Assembly: GCA_964569095.1 (NCBI GenBank)
Contig: CAZMTB010000108.1
Location: 1-13,171, forward strand
Direction of reading: 5' to 3'
From: JALWSI01 sp964569095 [NCBI: uncultured Aquificales bacterium]
GTDB taxonomy: Bacteria > Thermosulfidibacterota > Thermosulfidibacteria > Thermosulfidibacterales
Length of the DNA stretch: 13,171 bases
The position numbers and the translations under genes were made by a program. This document shows positions 1-7,499 of the stretch, in pieces (position 1 is the stretch's first letter; each line of letters begins with the position of its first letter). Under the pieces are notes generated by a model. It searched no databases. It worked only from the letters and a program-made list of their open reading frames with translations, and was not told the DNA's origin.

Positions 1-265
1 CATCGACGACAAGGGACAGAAGTTCAACACCGACCTTCAGGAGGCCATTGAGCTTCGCCACCTGCTCCAGACCGCAGAGGTGATCGTTGCGTCTGCCATC
101 AACCGTACCGAGTGTCGTGGTGCCCACTGGCGCCTTGATCACCCGGGAAGAGACGACGAGAACTGGTTGAAACACACCTTGGCCTATCGGACCGAAGAGG
201 GTGTGAAGTTCGACTACAAGCCGGTCACCATAACCCGCTTCGTGCCCGAAGAGCGTAAGTTCTAA
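1..265 (+). CDS. sdhA: Succinate dehydrogenase/fumarate reductase flavoprotein subunit, C-terminal part (partial, 5' end outside window)
   Basis: The reading frame is open from base 2 to the TAA at 263-265, giving the last 87 residues. The subunit carries covalent FAD and interconverts succinate and fumarate, passing electrons to SdhB. Visible here is the C-terminal domain of the family: a helical stretch (residues about 10-27), then R-T-E-C-R-G-A-H (residues about 33-40), then the family-typical H-P-x-R-D-D-E-N-W-L-K-H-T-L block and a short tail ending in K-F. The usual form of the first motif is E-S-R-G-A-H; here the Ser is Cys. The FAD-binding domain and most catalytic residues lie upstream and are not seen. 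sdhB follows after 12 bp, so the two are surely cotranscribed. Succinate dehydrogenase and fumarate reductase cannot be told apart from this fragment. Confidence 0.93.
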   Translation, partial: IDDKGQKFNTDLQEAIELRHLLQTAEVIVASAINRTECRGAHWRLDHPGRDDENWLKHTLAYRTEEGVKFDYKPVTITRFVPEERKF

Positions 266-277
266 AGGGGGTGTCCC

Positions 278-985
278 ATGGCAGAGTACACATTCCGTAT
301 CTTTAGGTATGACCCCGAGAAGGACGAACAGGGTAGAGTGCAGGACTACACCTTTGACGTTCCAGAGGGGTGGGTGATCTTGGACGCCCTTAACCACATT
401 AAATGGTTCATCGACGGAACCCTGACCTATCGTAGGGCATGTCGCCACGGTATCTGTGGCTCTTGTGGCATGACCATCAACGGCAAGAACAACATCGCCT
501 GCGAGGTGCAGGTGAAGGACCTGGGCACCAACGTGATCACCATAGAGCCTCTCAGAGGTTTTCCGGTTATCAAGGACCTCGTGGTGAATATGGAACCGTT
601 CTATGACAAGCTCTACGCAGTCAAGCCCTACCTCATCACCAGGACCCCTCCCCCCACCGACAGGGAGAGGTACCAGTCTCCAGAGGACAGGGAGAAGCTG
701 GACGGAAAGTACGAGTGCATCCTTTGTGGTTGCTGTACCTCCTCCTGTCCCACATACTGGGCAGACAAGAACTTCCTCGGTCCCAATGCCCTTCTCAAGG
801 CGTCCAAGTTCATGATGGACTCCAGGGACGAGGGCTTCGAAGACAGGGTGAACTGCATAGACGACAAGCACGGAATCTGGAGATGCCACACCATCTTCAA
901 CTGCGTTGAGGCGTGTCCAAAGGAGCTGAATCCCACCAAGGGTATAGTTGAGCTGAGGCGCCTCATGATGAGGGGGAGGCTGTAA
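278..985 (+). CDS. sdhB: Succinate dehydrogenase/fumarate reductase iron-sulfur subunit
   Basis: This 235-residue protein is full length for the family. It carries electrons between the SdhA flavin and the membrane quinone site. The N-terminal ferredoxin-like domain holds the [2Fe-2S] ligands C55, C60, C63 and C75. The C-terminal domain has C147-x2-C150-x2-C153-x3-C157-P, then C203, C209 and C213. By alignment with E. coli SdhB, C147/C150/C153/C213 bind [4Fe-4S] and C157/C203/C209 bind [3Fe-4S]. All eleven ligands are present, so the cluster chain should be complete. The start is the ATG at 278, after a G-rich ribosome-binding tract (AAGGGGG, 265-271) that overlaps the last base of the sdhA stop. 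No membrane anchor gene (sdhC/D or frdC) follows, so the anchor is probably upstream of sdhA or elsewhere. Confidence 0.96.
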   Translation: MAEYTFRIFRYDPEKDEQGRVQDYTFDVPEGWVILDALNHIKWFIDGTLTYRRACRHGICGSCGMTINGKNNIACEVQVKDLGTNVITIEPLRGFPVIKDLVVNMEPFYDKLYAVKPYLITRTPPPTDRERYQSPEDREKLDGKYECILCGCCTSSCPTYWADKNFLGPNALLKASKFMMDSRDEGFEDRVNCIDDKHGIWRCHTIFNCVEACPKELNPTKGIVELRRLMMRGRL

Positions 986-1028
986 ATAGGCATAACCGAA
1001 GGCCTTTATGAGAGAAACAGAGTGTATT

Positions 1029-1055
1029 GGCGGGAGATCAGAGGGGTCTCCCGCC
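1029..1055 (+). terminator. Perfect 9-bp hairpin between sdhB and sucC; possible weak terminator or processing site
   Basis: The arms GGCGGGAGA (1029-1037) and TCTCCCGCC (1047-1055) are exact reverse complements around a 9-base loop. It lies in the 144-bp gap after sdhB. The bases that follow (TTCTCCATTAA) have only scattered Ts, so it is not a textbook intrinsic terminator. It may be a leaky terminator, a 3'-end stabiliser or an RNA-processing site that sets different levels for sdhAB and the downstream genes. Confidence 0.55.
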
Positions 1056-1129
1056 TTCTCCATTAAGGGTGCGACCAATTCCAATACCGTGAGGGGTGAG
1101 ACGAATCCCCGTAAGGAGGAGAGTGTTAG

Positions 1130-2296
1130 ATGAAGGTCCATGAGTATCAGGCGAAGGAGGTTTTTCGCGAGTACGGCATTCCTGTGCCCAAGGGTGGAGT
1201 TGCTGAGACTCCCCAGGAGGCCAGGAAGGTTGCCGAGGAGATTGGCGGAAACCTGTGGGTGGTGAAGGCCCAGATTCATGCCGGTGGCCGAGGCAAGGGA
1301 GGCGGTGTCAAGCTCGCCAAGTCCCTGGACGAGGTGGAGGAGCTTGCCGGCAAGATTCTGGGGATGACCCTTGTGACTCACCAGACCGGTCCCCAGGGCA
1401 AGCTGGTGCGCAAGGTTCTGGTTGAGCAGGGTCTCAACATCGAGAAGGAGCTCTACATGGGCATGGTGATAGACCGTGCCACGGAGCGCATCGTGATGAT
1501 GGTGAGCACCGAGGGTGGTGTTGAGATAGAGAAGGTGGCGGCTGAGACCCCTGAGAAGATACTGAAGGCGTTCATCGATCCCTTGGTGGGCATGATGCCG
1601 TACCAGACCAGGCAGCTTGCCTACGGACTGGGTCTCACGGGGGATCTGGTGAAGAAGGCGGGTCGTTTCATGATGGCGCTCTACAACGCCTTCGTTGGAA
1701 AAGACGCATCCTTGGCCGAGATCAATCCCTTGGTGATCACCAAGGAGGGAGACCTCATCGCCCTGGATGCCAAGATGAACTTTGACGACAACGCCCTCTA
1801 TCGCCACAACGACATAGTGGAGATGAGGGATCTTCACGAGGAGGAGCCCCTTGAGGTGGAGGCCTCCAAGTACGACCTCAACTACATAAAGCTGGATGGC
1901 AACATCGGCTGCATGGTGAACGGTGCTGGTCTGGCCATGGCTACCATGGACATCATCAAACTCTACGGTGGCGAGCCTGCAAACTTCCTGGACGTGGGTG
2001 GTGCTGCCAGCGCGGAGAGGGTGGAGAACGCCTTCCGCATCCTGTTGAGCGATCCCAACGTGAAGGCGGTGCTGGTGAACATCTTTGGTGGTATCGTGAG
2101 GTGCGACAGGGTTGCCAACGGAATCGCCCAGGCGGCCAAGAACCTGGACATCAAGGTTCCCATCGTTGTGCGCCTCGAGGGGACCAACAGCAAGGAGGGA
2201 ATGGAGATTCTCAACAACTCTGGTCTCTCCTTCATCACCGCCGTTGGTATGGCCGACGCAGCCGAGAAGGTGGCCAAGGCTGCAGGCGTTGCGTAA
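1130..2296 (+). CDS. sucC: Succinyl-CoA synthetase (ADP-forming type), beta subunit
   Basis: This 388-residue protein has the same length and residue numbering as E. coli SucC. With SucD it interconverts succinyl-CoA + NDP + Pi and succinate + CoA + NTP in the cytoplasm. The N-terminal ATP-grasp domain contains K46 and the glycine-rich G-R-G-K-G-G (53-58) for nucleotide binding, and E197-I-N-P with N199 and D213 as the likely Mg2+ ligands. The C-terminal domain has N264 in V-N-G-A-G and G-I-V-R-C (321-325), which contact the succinate/phosphohistidine site. The start is the ATG at 1130, after a good AAGGAGG (1113-1119, spacing 10). It opens a tight run sucC-sucD-korD-korA-korB-korC. The nucleotide preference (ADP or GDP) cannot be decided by eye. 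Confidence 0.97.
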   Translation: MKVHEYQAKEVFREYGIPVPKGGVAETPQEARKVAEEIGGNLWVVKAQIHAGGRGKGGGVKLAKSLDEVEELAGKILGMTLVTHQTGPQGKLVRKVLVEQGLNIEKELYMGMVIDRATERIVMMVSTEGGVEIEKVAAETPEKILKAFIDPLVGMMPYQTRQLAYGLGLTGDLVKKAGRFMMALYNAFVGKDASLAEINPLVITKEGDLIALDAKMNFDDNALYRHNDIVEMRDLHEEEPLEVEASKYDLNYIKLDGNIGCMVNGAGLAMATMDIIKLYGGEPANFLDVGGAASAERVENAFRILLSDPNVKAVLVNIFGGIVRCDRVANGIAQAAKNLDIKVPIVVRLEGTNSKEGMEILNNSGLSFITAVGMADAAEKVAKAAGVA

Positions 2297-2318
2297 GTCT
2301 TGAGACGGAGGAAGAAGG

Positions 2319-3197
2319 ATGAGCATACTTGTTAACAAGGACACGAGGGTTGTGGTTCAGGGAATCACCGGAAAAGAGGGAACCTTCCACAGCCAGCAGT
2401 GCCTGGAGTACGGCACCAACATAGTGGCTGGAGTCACCCCCGGTAAGGGTGGCCAGAAGTGGGAAGGCAAGGTTCCCATCTACAACACCGTAGCCGAGGC
2501 GGTGGAGAAAGAGGGCGCAAACGCCGCTCTCATCTTCGTTCCCCCTCCCTTCTGTGCCGATGCCATCATGGAGGCCGTTGATGCGGGGGTAGAGGTTATC
2601 GTCACCATCACCGAGGGAATCCCCACCATGGACATGCTCAGGGCCAAGCGCTACATGGAGGGCAAGAACGTTCGCATGGTGGGACCGAACTGTCCCGGCG
2701 TCATCACCCCTGGGGAGTGCAAGATGGGCATAATGCCCGGCTACATCTTCAGCAAGGGTCCCGTGGGTCTCCTCTCCCGTTCGGGAACCCTCACCTACGA
2801 GGCGGTCTGGCAGTTGACCGAGCGTGGTATCGGGCAGAGCACCTGCTTCGGTATCGGTGGAGATCCCATCATCGGATCCACCTTTGTTGACCTTCTTGCC
2901 CTCTTCAAGGACGATCCCGAGACGGAGGCAATCGTGCTGATTGGAGAGATTGGAGGATCTGCAGAGGAGGAGGCCGCTGCCTACATCAAGGAGAACATGC
3001 CCGACACCCCCGTGGTGGCCTTCATTGCTGGGCGTACCGCACCTCCTGGCCGTAGGATGGGCCATGCTGGTGCCATTATTGCCGGTGGTAAGGGAACCGC
3101 TGCAGAGAAGGTGGCTGCCTTGAAAGAGGCTGGGGTGCATGTGGTGGACAGTCCTGCCGAGATAGGTGCCACCATGGCCAAGGTGCTTGGCAAATAA
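2319..3197 (+). CDS. sucD: Succinyl-CoA synthetase alpha subunit
   Basis: This 292-residue protein is full length. It carries the CoA-binding Rossmann domain and the phosphorylated histidine of the synthetase. Near the N terminus is G-I-T-G-K-E-G (15-21), the CoA/nucleotide-fold loop. P-N-C-P-G-V-I (123-129) is the family signature. The active-site histidine is H249 in G-H-A-G-A, after the conserved [11 protein letters not shown] segment (238-247), matching the phosphohistidine of E. coli SucD. The start at 2319 is supported by GGAGG at 2307-2311 (spacing 7) and lies 22 bp after the sucC stop. The next gene, korD, starts 16 bp after its stop. The synthetase is therefore cotranscribed with the enzyme that makes its substrate, succinyl-CoA. 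Confidence 0.97.
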   Translation: MSILVNKDTRVVVQGITGKEGTFHSQQCLEYGTNIVAGVTPGKGGQKWEGKVPIYNTVAEAVEKEGANAALIFVPPPFCADAIMEAVDAGVEVIVTITEGIPTMDMLRAKRYMEGKNVRMVGPNCPGVITPGECKMGIMPGYIFSKGPVGLLSRSGTLTYEAVWQLTERGIGQSTCFGIGGDPIIGSTFVDLLALFKDDPETEAIVLIGEIGGSAEEEAAAYIKENMPDTPVVAFIAGRTAPPGRRMGHAGAIIAGGKGTAAEKVAALKEAGVHVVDSPAEIGATMAKVLGK

Positions 3198-3213
3198 CCC
3201 AGGAGGCCCAACT

Positions 3214-3453
3214 ATGGCAAAAAAGAAGTTTAGAGGTCTGGTTTTCATCAAGCCCGAGCGTTGCAAAGGGTGCGAGTACTGCGTGGAGTTCTGCCCCACA
3301 GGGGCCATCACCATGTCTGACAAGTTCAACTCAAAGGGGTACCACTATCCCGAATTTTCTGCCCCTGACAAGTGCACCGGCTGCGGGCTTTGCGGAATGT
3401 ACTGCCCCGACTTCGCCATCTACGGCATGCGCGAAGCGATCGAGGAGGGATAG
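3214..3453 (+). CDS. korD: 2-oxoglutarate:ferredoxin oxidoreductase, delta (ferredoxin-like) subunit
   Basis: This 79-residue 2x[4Fe-4S] ferredoxin-type subunit has two C-x2-C-x2-C-x3-C-P motifs: C17/C20/C23/C27 and C54/C57/C60/C64. In the four-subunit 2-oxoacid:ferredoxin oxidoreductases it moves electrons from the thiamine-bound intermediate to external ferredoxin. The frame stays open upstream to an ATG at 3166 inside sucD. The true start is the ATG at 3214, because AGGAGG sits at 3201-3206 with 7-base spacing and the family begins with this K/R-rich stretch. korA follows 3 bp after its stop. The delta subunits of pyruvate and branched-chain oxoacid enzymes look alike; the 2-oxoglutarate assignment rests on the neighbouring sucCD. 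Confidence 0.92.
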   Translation: MAKKKFRGLVFIKPERCKGCEYCVEFCPTGAITMSDKFNSKGYHYPEFSAPDKCTGCGLCGMYCPDFAIYGMREAIEEG

Positions 3454-3456
3454 ATA

Positions 3457-4635
3457 ATGGCTGAGATAAGGTACACAACTGCTGATCCCAAGGGGGTTCT
3501 CACCGGGGTTCACTACATGGACGGCAATCACGCCGCTTGTGAGGGTGCCCTTGCCGCTGGGTGCCGCTTTGCAGCGGGTTATCCCATCACCCCGTCCACG
3601 GAGGTGGTGGAGCGTTTTGCCGCGAGAATACCCACCGTGGGAGGGGTCTTCATCCAGATGGAGGACGAGATAGCCTCTTCCATCTGCCTCCAGGGTGGGG
3701 CATGGGCTGGCTTGAAAGCAATGACCGTCACCTCTGGTCCCGGCCTCTCTCTCATGATGGAGCACATCAGTCTGGCGGCCTGCTTGGAGACACCCTGTGT
3801 CTTTGTTGACGTGCAGAGGGGTGGTCCCTCCACGGGTCTTCCCACCCTGCCCGGTCAGGCGGACATGCAGCAGGTGAGGTGGGGTGCCCACGGTGACTAC
3901 GAGGTGATCGCCATCGCCCCCAGCACGGTTCAGGAGTGCTTCGACTTCATCATCGACGCCTTCAACCTGGCGGAGATGTTCAGGGTGCCCGTCTTCTTCA
4001 TGATGGACGAGTGCGTGGGACACATGTCCGAGAAGTTGGTGATTCCCAAGGCTGAAGAGATCAAGGTGGTTGAGCGCCGCTTCACCACCAAACCTCCCGA
4101 GGAGTACCTTCCCTACAAGCCCGATGAGGACCTGGTTCCCGAGTTCCCCTACGTGGGCAAGGGATACAGGTTCCACGTTACGGGTCTCACCCACGACGAG
4201 AGGGGTTATCCCGTGATCAATGCCCAGGCACAGCACGAGATGTGCTGGAGGTTGGTGAACAAGATCAAGAAGAATGCCCCCAAGATCTGGAAGTACGAGG
4301 AGGACCAGGTAGAAGGCGCGGATGTGGTGGTGCTCTCCTACGGCATCTCCGCCCGGGTCTCCATCAAGGCCATTGAGATGGCCAGGGAGAAGGGCGTGAA
4401 GGTGGGTCTCATGCGTCTCATCACCGTGTGGCCCTTCCCCTCTCCCAGGGTCAGGGAGATCGCTTCCAATGTGAAGGCCATAGTGGTTCCCGAGCTCAAC
4501 ATCAGGGGACAGGTGGCCAGGGAGGTGGAGCGAGTTGTTGCTGGAACCACCAATGTCGTGCGGGTGCCCCATGCCGGTGGTACGGTGCACGATCCCGAGG
4601 TGATTTTAGAGGCTATTATGGAGGCAGCGAAATGA
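3457..4635 (+). CDS. korA: 2-oxoglutarate:ferredoxin oxidoreductase, alpha subunit
   Basis: This 392-residue protein matches the KorA/OorA/VorA alpha subunit. It supplies the pyrimidine-binding half of the thiamine diphosphate site and part of the substrate pocket. The signature Y-P-I-T-P-S-T-E lies at residues 42-49, with a conserved G-P-G-L-S-L-M-M-E segment near residue 90 and a Q-R-G-G-P-S-T-G-L-P-T block near 118-128. The C-terminal part is the transketolase C-terminal-like domain (from about residue 285). The complex converts 2-oxoglutarate, CoA and oxidised ferredoxin reversibly to succinyl-CoA, CO2 and reduced ferredoxin. AGGAGG at 3443-3448 (spacing 8) inside the end of korD fixes the ATG at 3457. 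Its stop overlaps the korB start. A branched-chain 2-oxoacid enzyme (vor) is the main alternative, made less likely by context. Confidence 0.92.
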   Translation: MAEIRYTTADPKGVLTGVHYMDGNHAACEGALAAGCRFAAGYPITPSTEVVERFAARIPTVGGVFIQMEDEIASSICLQGGAWAGLKAMTVTSGPGLSLMMEHISLAACLETPCVFVDVQRGGPSTGLPTLPGQADMQQVRWGAHGDYEVIAIAPSTVQECFDFIIDAFNLAEMFRVPVFFMMDECVGHMSEKLVIPKAEEIKVVERRFTTKPPEEYLPYKPDEDLVPEFPYVGKGYRFHVTGLTHDERGYPVINAQAQHEMCWRLVNKIKKNAPKIWKYEEDQVEGADVVVLSYGISARVSIKAIEMAREKGVKVGLMRLITVWPFPSPRVREIASNVKAIVVPELNIRGQVAREVERVVAGTTNVVRVPHAGGTVHDPEVILEAIMEAAK

Positions 4636-5495
4636 GCGCTGATGCAAAGTACGAGAACCCGGTAGAGGAGTTTCTGAGAACGGATAGACTCCCTCACGTG
4701 TGGTGTTCCGGTTGCGGAATCGGCACCACGGTGAACTGCTTTGCCAGGGCGGTGAAAGACTGCGGTATTCCCCTGGACGAGATCGCCGTTGTTTCGGGAA
4801 TCGGCTGCACGGGGCGAGTGGCAGGCTACCTGAAGCTCGACTCGGTTCACACCACCCACGGAAGGGCCATAGCCTTTGCCACTGGCCTGAAGCTGGCAAA
4901 GCCCGACATGCACGTGGTGGTCTACTCTGGAGACGGTGACTTGAGCGGAATCGGTGGAAACCACCTGATTCACGCCGCCCGTCGCAACATTGACATTACC
5001 GTGATCTTGGTGAACAACCTCACCTACGCCATGACCGGTGGTCAGGTCACTCCCACGGCTCCCCACGAGAGTATTGCAACCACCACCCCTTACGGGGTCT
5101 TCGAGGACAACTTCAACCTGCCTTACCTTGTGGCAGCCTGTGGTGCCAGCTACGTTGCCAGGTGGACCGCCTACCACGTTGTGCAGTTGAAGAAGGCCAT
5201 GGTTGAGGCCCTGAACAGGAAGGGCTTCTCCTTCATAGAGATTCTGGCCCCCTGTCCCACCATCTACCTCAGGAGGAACAAGCTGGGAGCCGCCACGGAT
5301 GAGCTCAAGTACTACAAGGAGCACTGCGTGATTCAGAACGGGGCGGATCCCAAGGACGTGGGTATAGACCTGCTGCGTCCAGACAAGATCATCATTGGAA
5401 AGTTCGTGGACATCGACAAGCCCGACTACATTACGGCCATGAACGAGCACCTCTCCAAGAAGCTTGGAGACAAGTACGTGCCATGGGGGGTGTAA
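4632..5495 (+). CDS. korB: 2-oxoglutarate:ferredoxin oxidoreductase, beta (thiamine diphosphate-binding) subunit
   Basis: This 287-residue subunit binds the diphosphate of thiamine and Mg2+. The thiamine motif is intact: G-D-G-D at 100-103 through N-N at 128-129, followed by T-G-G-Q (135-138). The N-terminal C-S-G-C-G (25-29) and H-T-T-H-G-R (73-78) are typical of KorB/OorB. The ATG at 4632 overlaps the korA stop (ATGA, 4632-4635), implying translational coupling. GGAGG at 4620-4624 with 7-base spacing supports it, and the open frame further upstream is only a shadow of korA. The korC start lies one base after its stop. Like the other kor subunits, it could in principle act on another 2-oxoacid. 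Confidence 0.94.
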   Translation: MSADAKYENPVEEFLRTDRLPHVWCSGCGIGTTVNCFARAVKDCGIPLDEIAVVSGIGCTGRVAGYLKLDSVHTTHGRAIAFATGLKLAKPDMHVVVYSGDGDLSGIGGNHLIHAARRNIDITVILVNNLTYAMTGGQVTPTAPHESIATTTPYGVFEDNFNLPYLVAACGASYVARWTAYHVVQLKKAMVEALNRKGFSFIEILAPCPTIYLRRNKLGAATDELKYYKEHCVIQNGADPKDVGIDLLRPDKIIIGKFVDIDKPDYITAMNEHLSKKLGDKYVPWGV

Positions 5496-5496
5496 G

Positions 5497-6045
5497 ATGG
5501 GAAGAATAGAGGTTAGATTAGGAGGTTTTGGCGGCCAGGGAGTGATCCTGCAGGGTCTAATCATCGGAAGGGCCTACGCCATCCACGAGGGCAAGGCCGC
5601 AACCATGACCCAGAGCTTTGGTCCCGAGGCCCGCGGTGGTGCGTGCAGCTCTCAGGTGGTGCTCGAGGACGAAAAGGTTCTCTATCCCTACACCTCTGAG
5701 GTGGACGTGCTGGTGGTGATGTCCCAGGAGGCCTTCACCAGCTACTATCCCAAGCTGAAAGAGGATGGCATCCTCATCATCGAGGAGGAGTTGGTTGATC
5801 CCGGTGAGATAAAGCCCACCCAGAAGCTCTACAAGATACCCGCTACCAGAATGGCAGAGGAGCTGGGTCGGCGCATGGTTCTCAACATCGTGATGCTGGG
5901 CTTCTTCACGGCGGTCTCCGGGGTGATCGGTGTGGATGCCATGCGCAAGGCAGTTGAGGAGAGCGTGCCCCCTGGCACGGAGAAGCTGAACCTGGCGGCC
6001 TTCGACAAGGGTTACGAGTACGGCCTGAAGCAGAAGGGTGAATGA
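5497..6045 (+). CDS. korC: 2-oxoglutarate:ferredoxin oxidoreductase, gamma subunit
   Basis: This 182-residue protein belongs to the pyruvate/ketoisovalerate oxidoreductase catalytic domain (gamma) family. It opens with the glycine-rich G-G-F-G-G-Q-G (9-15), followed by the family-typical S-F-G-P-E-A-R-G-G-A-C-S-S block (40-52). It completes the D-A-B-C subunit set and helps form the CoA/thiamine active-site region. The ATG at 5497 is chosen because it follows the korB stop by one base and the glycine-rich motif then sits at the normal position; an in-frame ATG at 5464 would lie inside korB. The ribosome-binding site is a G-run (5485-5490) rather than a clean GGAGG, so coupling with korB is likely. 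The intrinsic terminator 29 bp after the stop ends the operon. Confidence 0.93.
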   Translation: MGRIEVRLGGFGGQGVILQGLIIGRAYAIHEGKAATMTQSFGPEARGGACSSQVVLEDEKVLYPYTSEVDVLVVMSQEAFTSYYPKLKEDGILIIEEELVDPGEIKPTQKLYKIPATRMAEELGRRMVLNIVMLGFFTAVSGVIGVDAMRKAVEESVPPGTEKLNLAAFDKGYEYGLKQKGE

Positions 6046-6073
6046 TAAGGTTCTCTTCAAGGGTTTGACTTCG

Positions 6074-6102
6074 AAGGGGCGGCCAGAATGGCCGCCCCTT
6101 TT
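6074..6102 (+). terminator. Intrinsic (Rho-independent) terminator after korC
   Basis: AAGGGGCGGCC (6074-6084) and GGCCGCCCCTT (6090-6100) form a perfect 11-bp stem with a 5-base loop. It runs into TTTT (6099-6102). The position, 28 bases after the korC stop and just before the next ribosome-binding site, fits the end of the sucCD-korDABC transcript. On the other strand the stem is followed by only two Ts, so it should act mainly in the + direction. Its loop contains an ATG in frame with the cupin, which argues against that ATG as a start. Confidence 0.9.
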
Positions 6103-6120
6103 CGTAGGGAGGTTAGGAGG

Positions 6121-6462
6121 ATGAAGGTAGTAGATTACAGAGATGTTCCCTTGGAACCCGTAAGCGAGGAGGGAGCCAGGGGTGTGAAGGTGAGATGGGC
6201 CATCAAAAAGGACGATGGAGCCAAGCGTTTTGCCATGAGGATCTTCCACGTGGAACCAGAGGGGTACACCCCTTGTCACTCCCATCCCTGGGAGCACGAA
6301 GTCTATGTGCTTAGGGGCAAAGGGGAGGTGTTGAAGGAGGGTAAGTGGATACCCGTTCCTGAGGGTACTGTCCTATTCATACCCCCGGGGGAGGAACACC
6401 AGTTCAGAAACACCTCTCAGGAAGAGCTCGTCTTCATCTGCCTGATTCCCTACCTCGATTGA
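6121..6462 (+). CDS. Small single-domain cupin protein of unknown function
   Basis: This 113-residue protein forms one cupin beta-barrel. Motif 1 starts at G48 and gives H53, H55 and E60 as metal ligands. Motif 2 matches the consensus exactly: G82-x5-P88-x-G90-x2-H93-x3-N97, with H93 as the fourth ligand. A full set of three His and one Glu suggests a metal-binding cupin (Fe, Mn, Ni or Zn). Small cupins of this kind include isomerases, dioxygenases, sugar epimerase-like proteins and ligand sensors, and the substrate cannot be told from sequence. No signal peptide is seen, so it is cytoplasmic. The start is the ATG at 6121: AGGGAGG at 6106-6112 gives 8-base spacing, whereas the upstream in-frame ATG (6088) is in the korC terminator loop. 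The phosphotransferase gene starts 7 bp downstream, so the two are probably cotranscribed. Confidence 0.85.
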   Translation: MKVVDYRDVPLEPVSEEGARGVKVRWAIKKDDGAKRFAMRIFHVEPEGYTPCHSHPWEHEVYVLRGKGEVLKEGKWIPVPEGTVLFIPPGEEHQFRNTSQEELVFICLIPYLD

Positions 6463-6469
6463 ACTAGGG

Positions 6470-7453
6470 ATGGCTCAGCCTCTAACCCCTGAAACCCGGC
6501 CTCTGGTGGATGCCTTCGTGGGTGGTGTGTTGCCCTTTTTGGGAAAGCATCCCCCCTTCAGTCCGGTGATCCATCGCCTATCCAGGGGCAAGAAGGTCTA
6601 TCTGCTGGTGGACAGGAGGAGCGGGGCCGAAGCGGTGGCCAAGGTTTACCAGGGTGAGCGGGCGAAGGAGACCAGGGACAGGGAGCTTGCCAACATGAGG
6701 GAAGTGGAGAGACTGGGCTTTTGCGAGGGCAAGCTCCGGGCGGCCTGTGCTTACTCTCTCCTGGACGAGCCCGTTGCCATTCTCATGGAGAGGGCCAAGG
6801 GTAGAGACCTGGATCACTACATCAAGTGGGCAATAAAGGGGGGTAGGGAAGAGAAGCTATCCCAGAAGCTCTCCTTTCTGGCCTCGTGGTTTGCAACTCT
6901 TCACACAAGGGGCGAGGGGACTCTGCCTGCGGGGGGCAGAAGGGGCCAAAAGTACCTTTTGAAGGTGGCGTTGAAGTTGAAGGAGGCGGGCTTGATCTCT
7001 GAGGATGAGGCCTCTCTCTTTGAAGAGAGGGGGGAGATGGCGGTGGATAGGATTTCGGGAGGAGACAGAAGGGTGTTCGTCCACGGGGACGCAACCCCTA
7101 CCAATCTCTTCTTTAGGGGAGACCAGGTTACCGCCATAGACTTCGAGAGGGCCAAGGTTACACATCGTTGTTGGGACCTTGGTTTCGTGGCAGGAGAGTT
7201 GATTCATCACTTCATGTGGAGGGGAGGAGACGGGGAGAGGGGAAGAAGTTTTGCTGGGCACTTTCTCTGCCGCTATTCGGAAGAGGTGTCCCTTCCACTT
7301 CACCATTTAAGGGATCACCTAACCCTATACCTCGCAATGGGACTGCTGAGGATAGCTAGAAATCCATGGCTGGATCCCGAGCATCGACGCTGGCTGGTTA
7401 ATCAGGCCAAGAAAGAGTTGGGCGATGCGGGGGGCGCGTGGCTAATGGGCTGA
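6470..7453 (+). CDS. Phosphotransferase of the aminoglycoside/choline kinase (APH) fold, substrate unknown
   Basis: This 327-residue protein has the APH-family kinase core. In the N-terminal lobe, A-V-A-K-V-Y (55-60) supplies K58 as the likely ATP-binding lysine. The catalytic loop is V-H-G-D-A-T-P-T-N (204-212), with D207 as catalytic base and N212 as metal ligand. I-D-F-E (223-226) supplies the second metal-binding aspartate, D224. W-D-L-G (235-238) is the usual stabilising motif after it. The family includes small-molecule kinases (choline, ethanolamine, homoserine, fructosamine, sugars) as well as antibiotic kinases. Nothing here points to drug resistance, and a housekeeping metabolite kinase is more likely. 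The ribosome-binding site is weak (CTAGGG just before the ATG), so translation probably depends on the cupin gene 7 bp upstream. The gene ends 46 bp from the convergent recG. Confidence 0.85.
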   Translation: MAQPLTPETRPLVDAFVGGVLPFLGKHPPFSPVIHRLSRGKKVYLLVDRRSGAEAVAKVYQGERAKETRDRELANMREVERLGFCEGKLRAACAYSLLDEPVAILMERAKGRDLDHYIKWAIKGGREEKLSQKLSFLASWFATLHTRGEGTLPAGGRRGQKYLLKVALKLKEAGLISEDEASLFEERGEMAVDRISGGDRRVFVHGDATPTNLFFRGDQVTAIDFERAKVTHRCWDLGFVAGELIHHFMWRGGDGERGRSFAGHFLCRYSEEVSLPLHHLRDHLTLYLAMGLLRIARNPWLDPEHRRWLVNQAKKELGDAGGAWLMG

Positions 7454-7499
7454 TGCGGGAGGTTCTTTTACCTCGTACGCTGCCCTTGCTTTTGGTCTT

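Noticed and set aside
2235-5564. Long open frames on the - strand (364, 419 and 408 codons) opposite sucD, korA and korB
   Set aside because: They lie exactly antisense to clearly functional genes, are rich in His, Gly, Leu and Val as expected from the mirror of GC-biased codons, and show no recognisable motif. They are artefacts of codon bias.
6088-6120. Upstream ATG that would extend the cupin by 11 residues
   Set aside because: It sits in the loop of the korC terminator, and the ribosome-binding site at 6106-6112 points to the ATG at 6121.
6857-7306. - strand open frame of 149 codons opposite the phosphotransferase
   Set aside because: It is a shadow of an intact kinase gene, with no family motif and low-complexity Pro/Ser/Leu composition.
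6470-7453. Reading the APH-fold kinase as an antibiotic-resistance gene
   Set aside because: The motifs are shared by many metabolite kinases, and there is no mobile element or resistance context nearby.
7454-7499. Small hairpin GAGGT/ACCTC between the convergent kinase and recG genes
   Set aside because: A 5-bp stem without a T-tract on either strand is too weak to call a bidirectional terminator.
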